A stretch of DNA of 49,498 bases from Terriglobales bacterium (GTDB taxonomy: Bacteria; Acidobacteriota; Terriglobia; Terriglobales; Acidobacteriaceae). A program made the position numbers and the translations under genes. The notes under the pieces were generated by a model. The model ran no database searches. It worked only from the letters and a program-made list of their open reading frames with translations, and was not told where the DNA came from. Positions 8,547-16,595 of this stretch are shown piece after piece (position 1 is the stretch's first letter; every line of letters begins with the position of its first letter). Location: assembly GCA_015655195.1 (NCBI GenBank), contig JAATFM010000112.1, positions 1-49,498 of the forward strand, read 5' to 3'.

Positions 8547-9359
8547 ATGCCGCCAAAATCCAAACTCGGACAGAATTTCCTGCGCGATCAGGCGGCGATC
8601 GCGCGCATTGCCGCGTCGCTGGGCGACGTTTCCGGGCAGACGGTCGTGGAAATCGGCCCCGGAGAAGGAGCAATCACGCAGGCGCTCATGACGCGGGCCG
8701 CACACCTGACGGCGATTGAGCTCGATCACGAGCTCGCCCTGCGGTTGCAGGTGAGGTTTTCGGCGGAGGCGCTGGCCGGAAAGTTCGCGGTCGTCGAGCA
8801 AGATGTGCTGGCTTTCGACTTTGCCGCGGCAGCAGCAGAGGCCGGCCACAAGATGCCGGTGGCGGGCAACCTGCCGTATTACATCACTTCGCCGATCCTG
8901 CTCAAGCTGGCGGAAAATCATGCCTCGCTGGACCGCGCCGTCCTGATGGTGCAGCGCGAGGTGGCGGACCGTGTGACAGCCGAGCCGGGCTCGCGCGATT
9001 ACGGGGTTCTCTCCGTGACCGTGCAGATGTATGGGCCGGCACAAAAGCTCTTCACGCTGCCTCCGGAGGCATTTTCGCCACCGCCAGAGGTGCATTCCAC
9101 GGTCTTCCGATGGCGTTTTGCGCCGCGCTTCGCGGAACTTGGCGTGGACGAGAAGACTTTTCTGCACTTTGCCCGAATGGCCTTTGCCCAGAAGCGGAAG
9201 ACGCTGGCGAACAACCTGCGCGCCGGTGGATTTGGCCCGGAGGCAATTCAGGCTGCGCTGGCAGCGGCTGGAATTGCTCCGGCGGCGCGGGCTGAGGCAC
9301 TCGCAATTGAGGAACTGGCAGCAGTGTTTACGAGGCTGGAAGCGGAAGAACCCGCCTGA
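8547..9359 (+). CDS. rsmA: 16S rRNA (adenine1518/1519-N6)-dimethyltransferase
   Basis: A 270-residue RsmA/KsgA, which dimethylates two adjacent adenines in the 3' loop of 16S rRNA during small-subunit maturation. It begins with KSKLGQNFLRD, the family N-terminus, followed by the SAM-binding VVEIGPGEGAITQAL (residues 33-47) and the catalytic NLPYYITSPILLKL. The C-terminal helical domain ends with LAIEELAAVF. The ATG at 8547 was chosen; an in-frame TTG lies three codons upstream. TACCAT at 8525-8530 is a possible -10 that would give a very short leader, and no clear Shine-Dalgarno is present. It is convergent with the FecR/DUF6600 gene across the hairpin 9387-9414. Confidence 0.97.
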   Translation: MPPKSKLGQNFLRDQAAIARIAASLGDVSGQTVVEIGPGEGAITQALMTRAAHLTAIELDHELALRLQVRFSAEALAGKFAVVEQDVLAFDFAAAAAEAGHKMPVAGNLPYYITSPILLKLAENHASLDRAVLMVQREVADRVTAEPGSRDYGVLSVTVQMYGPAQKLFTLPPEAFSPPPEVHSTVFRWRFAPRFAELGVDEKTFLHFARMAFAQKRKTLANNLRAGGFGPEAIQAALAAAGIAPAARAEALAIEELAAVFTRLEAEEPA

Positions 9360-9386
9360 CTGAAACGACTGAAACGGTTGCTACTG

Positions 9387-9414
9387 CCCCATCCTTGCTG
9401 TCGCAAGGATGGGG
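9387..9414. terminator. Bidirectional hairpin terminator, palindromic repeat family
   Basis: A perfect 12-bp stem (CCCCATCCTTGC with GCAAGGATGGGG) and 4-nt loop sits in the 74-bp gap between the convergent rsmA and FecR/DUF6600 genes. It resembles the hairpins at 23576, 34759 and 46638 in sequence style (CCCCAYCCTTG). It probably terminates both genes. Confidence 0.7.
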
Positions 9415-9433
9415 CGAGGATTCTGTGGTTCCG

Positions 9434-10987
9434 CTAGCGATGTCCCGCCGGCGGAGCAGACATGTGCGGAGCCGACGGCGGAGCGGACATGCGCGGCATT
9501 GGCGGCGGAGCAGACATGCGTGGTGCTGGCGGCGGTGCCGAGCGTGGCGCGGCAGGTGGAGCGGAGCGAACACCTACACCCGGAGCGACACGCATATGCG
9601 AGGTTCCCGCCGGCCCGGAGTTCGAACCCGGATTGGGCGTATAGACAGGCCGGTTGCCGCCTTCGAAACGCTGGCCCGGCTGCTGAGTGTGAGTGGGCGC
9701 TCCGCCTGCCTGGAAACGACCGAACTGTGCCGGCTGGTGGTTGTAGACTGGCCGGTTGTTGACAGGACGCATCGGAGCAATAGTCGATCCGGCGATGTTG
9801 ACCGGCGTCTTGCGGTCGCGCAGCGGGAGCACACCGTCCACCGGCGGACCCTGGCGGCGTACCGAGATGATCGGCGCGGCAGGACGTATCACGCCTCTTC
9901 CCGGCTCCGGCCTGCCGATTCCACGCGGGCGCGGCGGACGAACCGGGGCGCGCCAGCCGCCGGGAAATCGGCCCACGTTAACGGCCCAGAGGCGGCCGCC
10001 GCCACCCCACCATGTTCTGCAGCCGCCCGGAGCCCAGCCCCATCCGAAGCCGCCGTACCAGTTCCACAGACCGCACTGGTAAGGCATATACCCCCAGGAC
10101 TCACCCGAAACCCACGTATAGCCATAGCCGGGCGTGTCTGCCCAGTAGCCGTCGCCATACGGGTCCCAGGAGGAATCCGATGCCTCATAAGGCGACCAGA
10201 CCTGCCCCTCACCGGGAACGTCGTACCAGTTGCCGCTCTGGTTCAGGTCGCCCCATGCGGGGTCGGCGCTGTTCGGCATTCCGCTGGTGGCGGCAGTGGT
10301 GCTGCCTGAAGCGGCGTTCAGAGCCTGATCGCGGTCGGAATTCCAGGCATCCCAGGAGTCGGGCTCAATGGATTCGGCAATGGAAAAGCTGTCCAGCTTG
10401 GCGCTCTCGCCGCCACGCAGATCGGCCCCCGCCCCGTTCTGCCCATCAACGTGCAAGCCGCCATCAAAGACAGCGATCTCGCCAGGCGCCTCATCGAGCT
10501 TGACGCGAAAGACGGCGGAGGCGGTAGAGGCAGCCACAGATGTGCCAAAATGAACTTTCATCGGGCCAGTCGTGCTGTCCCCTGCGGATTTCAGTTCGAA
10601 GTAACCTAAGCCGCTATTCAGAAAAAGGTCAGTCTGCCCCGGCCTGAGAACGGAGAGCGTGAGAACGCTGTCAGGAGGAATGCGCGCAATGCTGCCGTCT
10701 TCGAATTGAATCTCGGCGCGGCCATCGTCGCCGGTCTGGATTCCAGTGCCCTCAAAGAGTGGCGTATTGGCAACGGCGTCGTCGGTAAGTGAGCGCTCGT
10801 TGCCGCTGGCGCCAAGATGCGAGAGCCGCACCTGTCCCTCCACAATACTGAGCCGCACGGCCCGGCTCTGGACTGTGCTCTGCGCAACGCCAGCCGTGCA
10901 GATTCCTGCTGCCAAGGCTACTGCTGACGCCCAGCCGGCGATCGAACCAAGTTTGATTGCAATGTGTTTTCTCGCCACGTGTCTCAT
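9434..10987 (-). CDS. FecR-domain / DUF6600-type exported protein
   Basis: A 517-residue secreted protein. It has a signal peptide (hydrophobic AVALAAGICTAGVAQS) and a FecR-like domain near residues 40-190 (RLSIVEGQVRL, GDDGRAEIQFEDGSIARIP, SAVFRVKLDE). A Trp/Tyr/Gly-rich segment follows (WGYMPYQCGLWNWYGGFGWG), typical of DUF6600 proteins in Acidobacteriota. The C-terminal 150 residues are Pro/Arg/Ala-rich and end in three 9-residue repeats of the form PPxxPRMSA. The role is unknown; FecR-like domains elsewhere sense or bind ligands in the periplasm, and a cell-surface or envelope role is inferred. The ATG at 10987 has GGGAGG 7 nt upstream; the in-frame GTG two codons earlier is too close to it. 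It is not next to a TonB receptor or sigma factor, unlike true FecR. Confidence 0.75.
   Translation of the reverse strand: MRHVARKHIAIKLGSIAGWASAVALAAGICTAGVAQSTVQSRAVRLSIVEGQVRLSHLGASGNERSLTDDAVANTPLFEGTGIQTGDDGRAEIQFEDGSIARIPPDSVLTLSVLRPGQTDLFLNSGLGYFELKSAGDSTTGPMKVHFGTSVAASTASAVFRVKLDEAPGEIAVFDGGLHVDGQNGAGADLRGGESAKLDSFSIAESIEPDSWDAWNSDRDQALNAASGSTTAATSGMPNSADPAWGDLNQSGNWYDVPGEGQVWSPYEASDSSWDPYGDGYWADTPGYGYTWVSGESWGYMPYQCGLWNWYGGFGWGWAPGGCRTWWGGGGRLWAVNVGRFPGGWRAPVRPPRPRGIGRPEPGRGVIRPAAPIISVRRQGPPVDGVLPLRDRKTPVNIAGSTIAPMRPVNNRPVYNHQPAQFGRFQAGGAPTHTQQPGQRFEGGNRPVYTPNPGSNSGPAGTSHMRVAPGVGVRSAPPAAPRSAPPPAPRMSAPPPMPRMSAPPSAPHMSAPPAGHR
9450..9530 (-). repeat. Three 27-nt tandem repeats
   Basis: Three in-phase copies (9450-9476, 9477-9503, 9504-9530) begin GGCGGAGC on the plus strand and differ at a few bases. 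They encode the PPxxPRMSA repeats at the C-terminus of the FecR/DUF6600 protein. The copy number may vary between strains. Confidence 0.75.
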
Positions 10988-11121
10988 TGCCACGCCTCCC
11001 TTACCTCATGCCTCTGCCAACAGCACAATCGGCAGAAAGTTGCTGCCAAGAATGCAAATTCCGTCTTTACCTTGCTTCCGGCGTGCAGGAACTGTCAACC
11101 ATTCGAGCTACGGGACAATTG

Positions 11122-11835
11122 CTACGGAACAAAATAGAACGGGTCAGGGTATTTGACGGAGAACTCGGCCATCGGCTTGCCGCGCAGATCGCTCCACTGG
11201 TCGCCGATGTTGAGAACGATCCTGTAACCCTCGGCGGCAATGCGGCCTCGCGCAGCGGATTTGTAGGCCAGCGCGGTGGTTTTGGCGTCGGCGTTGCCGC
11301 GCAGGATCAGTTCCTGCCAGTGATCGAAACCGGCTGCGCGGAGGTTCTTTTCCGTAGCCTCGCGCTGGCTCTCCGGGCGGCCGGTGATGAAGAACACACC
11401 GACTCCGAGTTGCTGCGCAGCTTGCACCAGGTGGAGCGTGCCGGGAATGGCGGGAGCCTTGGCGGCATCGACCCAGGCATTGAAGCGAGCCGGACTCCAC
11501 TCGAAGTTGCCGGATTCAAGCTCCTCGTAATTTGAGAGCGAGGTCTCGTCAATATCGAGAATGAGGGCAAGCTTCTCACGAGCACGCACATGTGCAGCCC
11601 GTCGAGCAAGAAAAGCGATGGCTCGGCGCGCTTCAAGATCGAGGTCGCTCTGGTAGCAGGCCGTGGCGCGGGCGCAGTCGTGGTAGGCGCGAAGCTTCCG
11701 TTTCACCGTGTCGAGATTCGCAATGCGCTCGCCGGGCGCAACAGGAGCGACAGTCTGGGCTGCGATGGGGGCGGCGCCGGGAAAGGCCGCGCAGAGGAAA
11801 AGCATTACCGCTAACTGTAGGAAAAATTTCCGCAC
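11122..11835 (-). CDS. HAD-family acid phosphatase (class B/C, periplasmic)
   Basis: A 237-residue exported HAD phosphatase. A signal peptide (RKFFLQLAVMLFLCAAF) precedes the catalytic motif ILDIDETSLSNYEE, with nucleophile D94 and acid/base D96. FFITGRPESQREATEKNL supplies motif II, and NIGDQWSDL supplies the metal-binding acidic residues. This arrangement is that of the HAD acid phosphatase family that includes lipoprotein e(P4), which dephosphorylates nucleotides and other phosphomonoesters outside the cytoplasm. No lipobox is seen, so it is probably soluble in the periplasm. The start is GTG at 11835, with AAAGGGA 8 nt upstream. It lies 28 bp after the next minus-strand gene (11864-12394) and could share its transcript. 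Confidence 0.88.
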   Translation of the reverse strand: MRKFFLQLAVMLFLCAAFPGAAPIAAQTVAPVAPGERIANLDTVKRKLRAYHDCARATACYQSDLDLEARRAIAFLARRAAHVRAREKLALILDIDETSLSNYEELESGNFEWSPARFNAWVDAAKAPAIPGTLHLVQAAQQLGVGVFFITGRPESQREATEKNLRAAGFDHWQELILRGNADAKTTALAYKSAARGRIAAEGYRIVLNIGDQWSDLRGKPMAEFSVKYPDPFYFVP

Positions 11836-11863
11836 TCGATAGTTCCCTTTCAGAAATGCCCGG

Positions 11864-12394
11864 CTACTTCTTCGCGCCGCTCCATGTCAGGTAATCGCGC
11901 CACTCGCTCTGGCCGGGCATCTGCATCTGAAACTTGCCCGACATGATGCCCCCCTTGAGCGAATACGTAAGCCGGAAGCGCGGGCCGGGCGAGGAGGAAT
12001 CGGAGAGAAAGACCGCAGTAGTAGCATCGGGAGTCGAAACATCGTAATGGATCACGTGGCCTTCATTATCAAAATAGATCGCCTTCAGCGATTGCGATTG
12101 GCCAAATTGCGAAGGACCGTCCGGGTACACGTAAAGCAAATCCTGATGCGCGCAATCGAAGTCCTGCGGCCCCTTGCAGGAGGCGTAGCTGCCGTGGCGG
12201 GCAAGGATGGTGCCGCGAAGCTCCGGCTCAAAGGTGTAGTCGGCATTTCCCTGCGCACCGGTATCGCCCTGCGCCTTTGCCGCCCATGTCCCCTGCAAAA
12301 ATGCAAGCGGCGCAAGCGGACTGACCGCTGGTTTCGGCATCTGCGCCCAGAGCCCGGCGGCGCAGAGAAGAATGGCAAGCGATGCAAGCTTCAT
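11864..12394 (-). CDS. Small exported protein, DUF1579-like (tentative)
   Basis: A 176-residue protein with a clear signal peptide (MKLASLAILLCAAGLWAQ). The mature part opens with PLAFLQGTWAAKAQG and continues with beta-strand-rich sequence, ending FQMQMPGQSEWRDYLTWS. This pattern (a 'fLxGtW' opening and alternating strands) resembles the lipocalin-like DUF1579 proteins, but I would not call the family firmly. The function is unknown. The ATG at 12394 directly starts the signal peptide. It lies 7 nt after a TAGACT hexamer with no Shine-Dalgarno, so the mRNA may be leaderless. It is divergent from the HAD gene with only 49 bp between start codons and upstream of the acid phosphatase gene on the same strand. 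Confidence 0.6.
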   Translation of the reverse strand: MKLASLAILLCAAGLWAQMPKPAVSPLAPLAFLQGTWAAKAQGDTGAQGNADYTFEPELRGTILARHGSYASCKGPQDFDCAHQDLLYVYPDGPSQFGQSQSLKAIYFDNEGHVIHYDVSTPDATTAVFLSDSSSPGPRFRLTYSLKGGIMSGKFQMQMPGQSEWRDYLTWSGAKK

Positions 12395-12401
12395 GGCGCT
12401 T

Positions 12402-12407
12402 AGTCTA
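12402..12407 (-). promoter_or_regulatory. Putative -10 (TAGACT) for the small exported protein gene
   Basis: TAGACT reads on the minus strand 7 nt before the ATG at 12394. Transcription would begin at or next to the start codon. No -35 match is obvious. Confidence 0.45.
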
Positions 12408-12431
12408 CCCGAGGCGAGGGCGGCAGAGCGG

Positions 12432-12437
12432 TACACT
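12432..12437 (+). promoter_or_regulatory. Putative -10 (TACACT) for the HAD phosphatase gene
   Basis: TACACT lies 6 nt before the ATG at 12444, which suggests a leaderless transcript. The two opposing -10 elements here lie within a 49-bp gap, so the polymerases would compete for overlapping sites. Confidence 0.5.
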
Positions 12438-12443
12438 AAAAAC

Positions 12444-13172
12444 ATGATTCAGGTTCTCCGCCCCGTTCCTGTCGAACGCCTCAAGCTGCTGGTCTTTGAC
12501 CTCGATGGAACGCTGGTTGACTCGGCGCGGGATCTGGCGAACAGCGTGAATGCGGCTCTCGAACACATGGACCGCCCCACGCTCGCCAACGATGTGATTG
12601 CCGGATTCGTCGGCAATGGCGCGGCAATGCTCGTCCGGCGCTCGCTCGCGGCGGAGGACAACATTCCGCCTGACGAAGTGCACGACGACGAGCTGGCGCG
12701 GGCCTACTCCTTCTTCATCGAGCACTACAAGGCGCACAACCTCGACTACACCTACGCCTACGCCGGCGTGGCAGAGGCGATCGAAGCACTGAGCAGCCGC
12801 TTCACCTTGGCAGTGCTGACCAACAAGCCGGTACGGCCAGCGCAGCACATCTGCGAGGGACTGGGGTTGGCACAATTTTTCCGCCTGATCTACGGAGGGG
12901 ACAGCTTTTCTCTGAAAAAGCCGGACCCGATGGGGCTCCAAAGCATCATGTCCGAAATTGGTGCAAATCCCGGCGAAACGCTGATGGTAGGCGACAGCAA
13001 GGTAGACGTGCTGACAGCGCGGAATGCCGGCGCGTGGAGCCTCGGCTGCCAGTTCGGCTTTGGGCCGCAGAATCTGCACGAGGAAATGCCGGACGTAATG
13101 GTGGATCATGCAAGGGACTGGACGGCGGCCCTGAACCCTGCGAAAATTGAATCGCTAGGCAGGCCAGGCTAG
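12444..13172 (+). CDS. gph: Phosphoglycolate phosphatase-like HAD hydrolase
   Basis: A 242-residue cytoplasmic HAD hydrolase of the Gph/PGP branch. Motif I is VFDLDGTLVDSARDL with nucleophile D19 and D21. A helical cap follows. Motif II is LAVLTNKP and motif III/IV is LKKPDP...MVGDSKVDVLTARNAG. Gph removes phosphate from 2-phosphoglycolate formed during DNA repair or oxygenation; other small phosphomonoesters are possible. The ATG at 12444 was chosen because the conserved region begins directly after it and a -10 hexamer lies 6 nt before; upstream in-frame starts overlap the divergent gene. Two of the three genes following on this strand concern DNA repair or the envelope, but none is functionally linked. 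Confidence 0.85.
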   Translation: MIQVLRPVPVERLKLLVFDLDGTLVDSARDLANSVNAALEHMDRPTLANDVIAGFVGNGAAMLVRRSLAAEDNIPPDEVHDDELARAYSFFIEHYKAHNLDYTYAYAGVAEAIEALSSRFTLAVLTNKPVRPAQHICEGLGLAQFFRLIYGGDSFSLKKPDPMGLQSIMSEIGANPGETLMVGDSKVDVLTARNAGAWSLGCQFGFGPQNLHEEMPDVMVDHARDWTAALNPAKIESLGRPG

Positions 13173-13420
13173 AGCGAACAAGTTGTCTTGAATCCTCCAT
13201 CGGCGGCAGCGCAATTTCGCGGAATCCAATTCGGCGCGTCGCACGTCAATAAAGCAGGCACGAAAAGTGCCAAAGTTATGATTCCGAGTACGATTCTGCT
13301 GTTCTTTCCGGAAGGCAAAAGCCAGATGCGGAGCTAGTCTACCGAGTTCCCATGAGTTCTGGAAAACCTTTTCATTAGAGTTGCGCCATATCGCGCGGCC
13401 GATTGTTTAGGAGTTGCACC

Positions 13421-16150
13421 ATGATTCGCTCTCTTGCTCTCGCACTCGCATTTGCAGTTCCTTCAGCCGCGCTTGCCTGCACGCCGGCAAACCCCGACCA
13501 CATGCCGGACAGCAAGCCCGCAGCACCGCAGCCCGCGCGCATCAGCGGCGTGGTGGCGGACCCGACCGGGGCGATTGTTCCCAACGCGGAGATCGACCTG
13601 CTGGACTCGACAGGTGCCATCGCAGGCTCCTTCCATTCCGGCGCGGACGGAAGCTTCCAGCTCCAGCCGCCTCACGCCGGCAGCTTCACGCTCGTTATCT
13701 CCGAGCCCGGCTTTGAGACGACGCGCACGCCTGTTGTGGCAGCAGTTCCGGCGGCAGCCGCCAATGCGGCCTCTCATCCCTTTGCCGCGCCGCTTCACAT
13801 CGTGCTGCCGATTGCAGCCTTATCGACAAGTGTTCACGTAAACGCGGATACCAACACGGACCTGACGGATTCGGCGGGCAACCACGACGCGTCCGTAATG
13901 AGCGCGAACGACCTCAAGGCGCTGCCGATCTTCGACGACGACTACGCGACCGCGATGAGTATTTTTGAGGATTCCAGCGCCACGATGACCGGCGGAGCGG
14001 GGCTGATGGTGGACGGCGTCGAAAGCGACCGTGCAACGGTTTCGCCCTCCGCCGTGCAGGAGGTGCGAATCAACCAGGACCCCTACTCGGCGCAGTACTA
14101 CTGGCCGGGGCGCGGGCAAATGGAGATCATCACCAAGTCCGCAGCGGACCACTACCACGGCGCGTTCAATTTCTTCTTCCGCGATAACTCAATGAATGCG
14201 CAGAACGCTCTCGCGCCGAACAAGCCATATGAGCAGCGGCGTGTCTACGAGGGCTACGCAACCGGTCCGATCTTCTTCGCGCCCAAGTCGAGCTTTCTGG
14301 CCTCATTCAACCGCGCCGAAGAGGATTCCAACGCGGTAATTGACGCCACCGTGGCCACAACGCCGCAGAACCCCGGCGGAAAGCTGACTGCGAACGTTCC
14401 CACCCCCTACCGCGACACGGAGTTCAGCGCTCGGGTAGCGCATCAGTTCGCCGAGGGCAACTCAGCCTACGTGCAGTACAGCTATCAGGACACCTCCTCG
14501 CAGAACCAGGGCATCGGCGGTCAAACACTGGCCGAGGCAGCGTACAACACCAGCTATCACGATGACTACGTCATCGTGCACGCCGACTCCACACTCTCGC
14601 CGGAGCTGCTGAACCAGTTTTCCGCCATCGGTACGCTGTCTTATAACCGGACGGCGGATGTGGTTGCGGCGAATACGGTCGAGGAGCCGAAGATTAGCGT
14701 GAGCGGCTACTACACAGGCGGCTCGGCGCAGAATGACTCCTACTCAACAAACTACAACTTCCGGCTCTTCGACATGGTCTCGTGGACGCGGGGACGGCAC
14801 TACGTCAAGGCCGGTATCGGCATTCCAAACTTTGCGCGGCGCGTCTTCGACGACAACACAAATGCACTGGGCAGCTACACCTACGCGCCTACCATAGCAG
14901 CAGATGGCACCGTGCTGATTTCAGCGCTCGATCACTACAACTCAAACAATCCCTCCGGCTACTCGCAGAACTCTGGCGACGTGCACTTCGTCTACCACCA
15001 GCAGGAGATGGGCGCGTTCATCCAGGACCAGATCAAGGTGACCGACCGCTTCTCGATCACGCCCGGCATCCGCTACGACTGGCTGAACTTTCTGGCCCAG
15101 AAGCGGTTGGGATTTGCACCACGCATCTCGTTCGCTTATGTGCTGGACGAGAAATCGAAGACCGTGGTGCGCGGCGGCGGCGGCCTTTACTACGACCGCT
15201 TCGGCTCCGGCCCGCTACTCGACATGGTTCGCTATGAAGGCGTGCAGCCGCGGCGTCGTTCGATAATACTCTCGCTCAACCCTGACGATCAGCCCGCAGC
15301 AGGCTGCGTGCCGATCACGAACTGCATCGACACCAGTACGCTGCCGGTGAACCGCGTCGAGCTGACTCCGGATGCGCGGCTTCCCTATCAGATTCAATAC
15401 GGACTTTCCATCGAGCGGCAGATCGGCGAAAAGTCCACGGCCACAATCAGCGCCTACTCCATGCGCGAGATCGGCGTCTTCCGCAGCGTTGACATTAACG
15501 CCCCCACGCCGGAATCGGGCTACACCGAGCGTCCGGACCCAAATTATCTCCGCATCCGCCAGATGCAGCCCGAGGGCTTCTTCGAAGGCAGCGGCATGGA
15601 CGTTTCTTATGAGGGGCGGCTGAACAAATACTTCACCGGCTTCGGGCGCTACACCTGGTCGCACTTCGAGTCGAACTCCGGCGGCATCGGCTGGTATCCG
15701 CAGAACCAGTACGCGCCGAATGACGAGTGGTCGGACGCAAGCTGGGACCGCCGAAACCGGCTCGGCTTCTACGGAATCTTCAACCAGAAGAGCCTTTTCA
15801 ATCTCTCCGGCGGCATCTTTGCCAACTCCGGCACGCCGTGGACGATCACGACCGGAACCGACCCATACGGCGACGACCTCTTCAACGCGCGGCCGGATGG
15901 AGTCGCGCCCTACACCGAAGAGCTGCCGCCATACGTTGATATGGACCTGCGCTGGGGCCATGATTTCGCTCTCACGCCGAACAAGGCCGACGAGGCGCCG
16001 CACCTCGGCTTCTCCGCCGCGTCTTTTAATGTGCTGAACCACCCCAACGTCGGCGGAGTAGACACAGTTGAGACCTCGCCGACCTTCGGCGATCCCACCA
16101 CAGTAAACCCACCGCGCCGAGTTCAGCTATCAATGCGGTTTGAGTTTTAG
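13421..16150 (+). CDS. Oar-like TonB-dependent outer-membrane receptor
   Basis: A 909-residue outer-membrane protein. A signal peptide (RSLALALAFAVPSAALA) is followed by a carboxypeptidase-regulatory/CarboxypepD_reg-like domain (ARISGVVADPTGAIVPNAEI, near residues 41-130). A plug-like region (GGAGLMVDGVE, VQEVRINQDPYSAQY, GQMEIITKS) comes next. A long beta-rich barrel (QMGAFIQDQIKVTDRFSITP, PGIRYDWLN) ends in an aromatic C-terminus, RRVQLSMRFEF, typical of outer-membrane barrels. This architecture belongs to the Oar/TonB-dependent family expanded in Acidobacteriota. The ligand is unknown. The ATG at 13421 has AGGAG 7 nt upstream. A perfect 13-bp hairpin (16217-16246) follows the gene. It is not next to exbB, tonB or other transport genes. 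Confidence 0.85.
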   Translation: MIRSLALALAFAVPSAALACTPANPDHMPDSKPAAPQPARISGVVADPTGAIVPNAEIDLLDSTGAIAGSFHSGADGSFQLQPPHAGSFTLVISEPGFETTRTPVVAAVPAAAANAASHPFAAPLHIVLPIAALSTSVHVNADTNTDLTDSAGNHDASVMSANDLKALPIFDDDYATAMSIFEDSSATMTGGAGLMVDGVESDRATVSPSAVQEVRINQDPYSAQYYWPGRGQMEIITKSAADHYHGAFNFFFRDNSMNAQNALAPNKPYEQRRVYEGYATGPIFFAPKSSFLASFNRAEEDSNAVIDATVATTPQNPGGKLTANVPTPYRDTEFSARVAHQFAEGNSAYVQYSYQDTSSQNQGIGGQTLAEAAYNTSYHDDYVIVHADSTLSPELLNQFSAIGTLSYNRTADVVAANTVEEPKISVSGYYTGGSAQNDSYSTNYNFRLFDMVSWTRGRHYVKAGIGIPNFARRVFDDNTNALGSYTYAPTIAADGTVLISALDHYNSNNPSGYSQNSGDVHFVYHQQEMGAFIQDQIKVTDRFSITPGIRYDWLNFLAQKRLGFAPRISFAYVLDEKSKTVVRGGGGLYYDRFGSGPLLDMVRYEGVQPRRRSIILSLNPDDQPAAGCVPITNCIDTSTLPVNRVELTPDARLPYQIQYGLSIERQIGEKSTATISAYSMREIGVFRSVDINAPTPESGYTERPDPNYLRIRQMQPEGFFEGSGMDVSYEGRLNKYFTGFGRYTWSHFESNSGGIGWYPQNQYAPNDEWSDASWDRRNRLGFYGIFNQKSLFNLSGGIFANSGTPWTITTGTDPYGDDLFNARPDGVAPYTEELPPYVDMDLRWGHDFALTPNKADEAPHLGFSAASFNVLNHPNVGGVDTVETSPTFGDPTTVNPPRRVQLSMRFEF

Positions 16151-16216
16151 CTCCAAAGCGTAAAAAATCCGCCAACAGTAGTAGAGAATGACCTCGGCTG
16201 TGCTAGCATAAAAATG

Positions 16217-16246
16217 GAACGGCTCAGGATCTTTCCTGAGCCGTTC
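16217..16246 (+). terminator. Intrinsic terminator-like hairpin after the Oar-like gene
   Basis: A perfect 13-bp stem (GAACGGCTCAGGA with TCCTGAGCCGTTC) and a 4-nt loop (TCTT) lies 66 bp after the receptor stop. It is preceded by AAAAT and followed by TTCC, so a U-tract is weak. Confidence 0.75.
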
Positions 16247-16581
16247 TTCCGTGTGCATCGTCCTCACCGGCTTGTGCGGCTGCCGCTCTGCAAGCGCAAA
16301 AAAACGAACATACTAGCGCACGCAGGAAACGAGAATCAAATGATCCTGTTTCAATTACTTCCAGACGCTCGCCCCAAAGGACGATTTTAGGCAGGTAACA
16401 GTAACCGACACCAAAGTTCATCTTCAATACAAACGAATCATAATAAACAGTTTAATATCTGAAATCTTGTAATAAACATTACCAAAGTCCAGCACCCTTT
16501 GTACGCGGCATTTCCTTGCCTTGCCGCAACGGCGCGGTTTCGCTAAACTTCGATGCTTTCGCCCTGTATTCGCTTCCGTAC
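16247..16581. other. Intergenic region before uvrB
   Basis: Part of a 445-bp gap between the receptor gene and uvrB. After the hairpin at 16217-16246 it becomes AT-rich and contains the second copy of the dispersed repeat (16425-16500). A short minus-strand reading frame here (16224-16427) has no recognisable domain or ribosome-binding site. No tRNA-like fold or other gene is visible. Confidence 0.5.
16425..16500. repeat. AT-rich dispersed repeat, copy 2
   Basis: Copy 2 of the repeat at 1-76, aligned without gaps. Both begin CAATACAA and contain AATAAACA, ATCTG and AAAGTCCAGCA; the middle block (about positions 43-52) is least conserved. It lies 96 bp upstream of uvrB. Both copies stand in the same orientation. 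Confidence 0.6.
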
Positions 16582-16587
16582 TATAAT
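16582..16587 (+). promoter_or_regulatory. Consensus -10 (TATAAT) of uvrB
   Basis: A perfect TATAAT ends 8 nt before the uvrB ATG. AAGGAG lies between them but only 1 nt from the ATG, too close for normal Shine-Dalgarno use. Transcription would start at about the ATG, so the mRNA may be leaderless. Confidence 0.6.
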
Positions 16588-16595
16588 CAAGGAGT

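Noticed and set aside
13257..13271. Hairpin GGCAC/GTGCC downstream of gph
   Set aside because: A 5-bp stem without a T-tract is too weak to call a terminator.
16224..16427. A 67-codon minus-strand reading frame before uvrB
   Set aside because: It overlaps the terminator-like hairpin and an AT-rich repeat, has no domain or ribosome-binding site, and would read across a hairpin stem.
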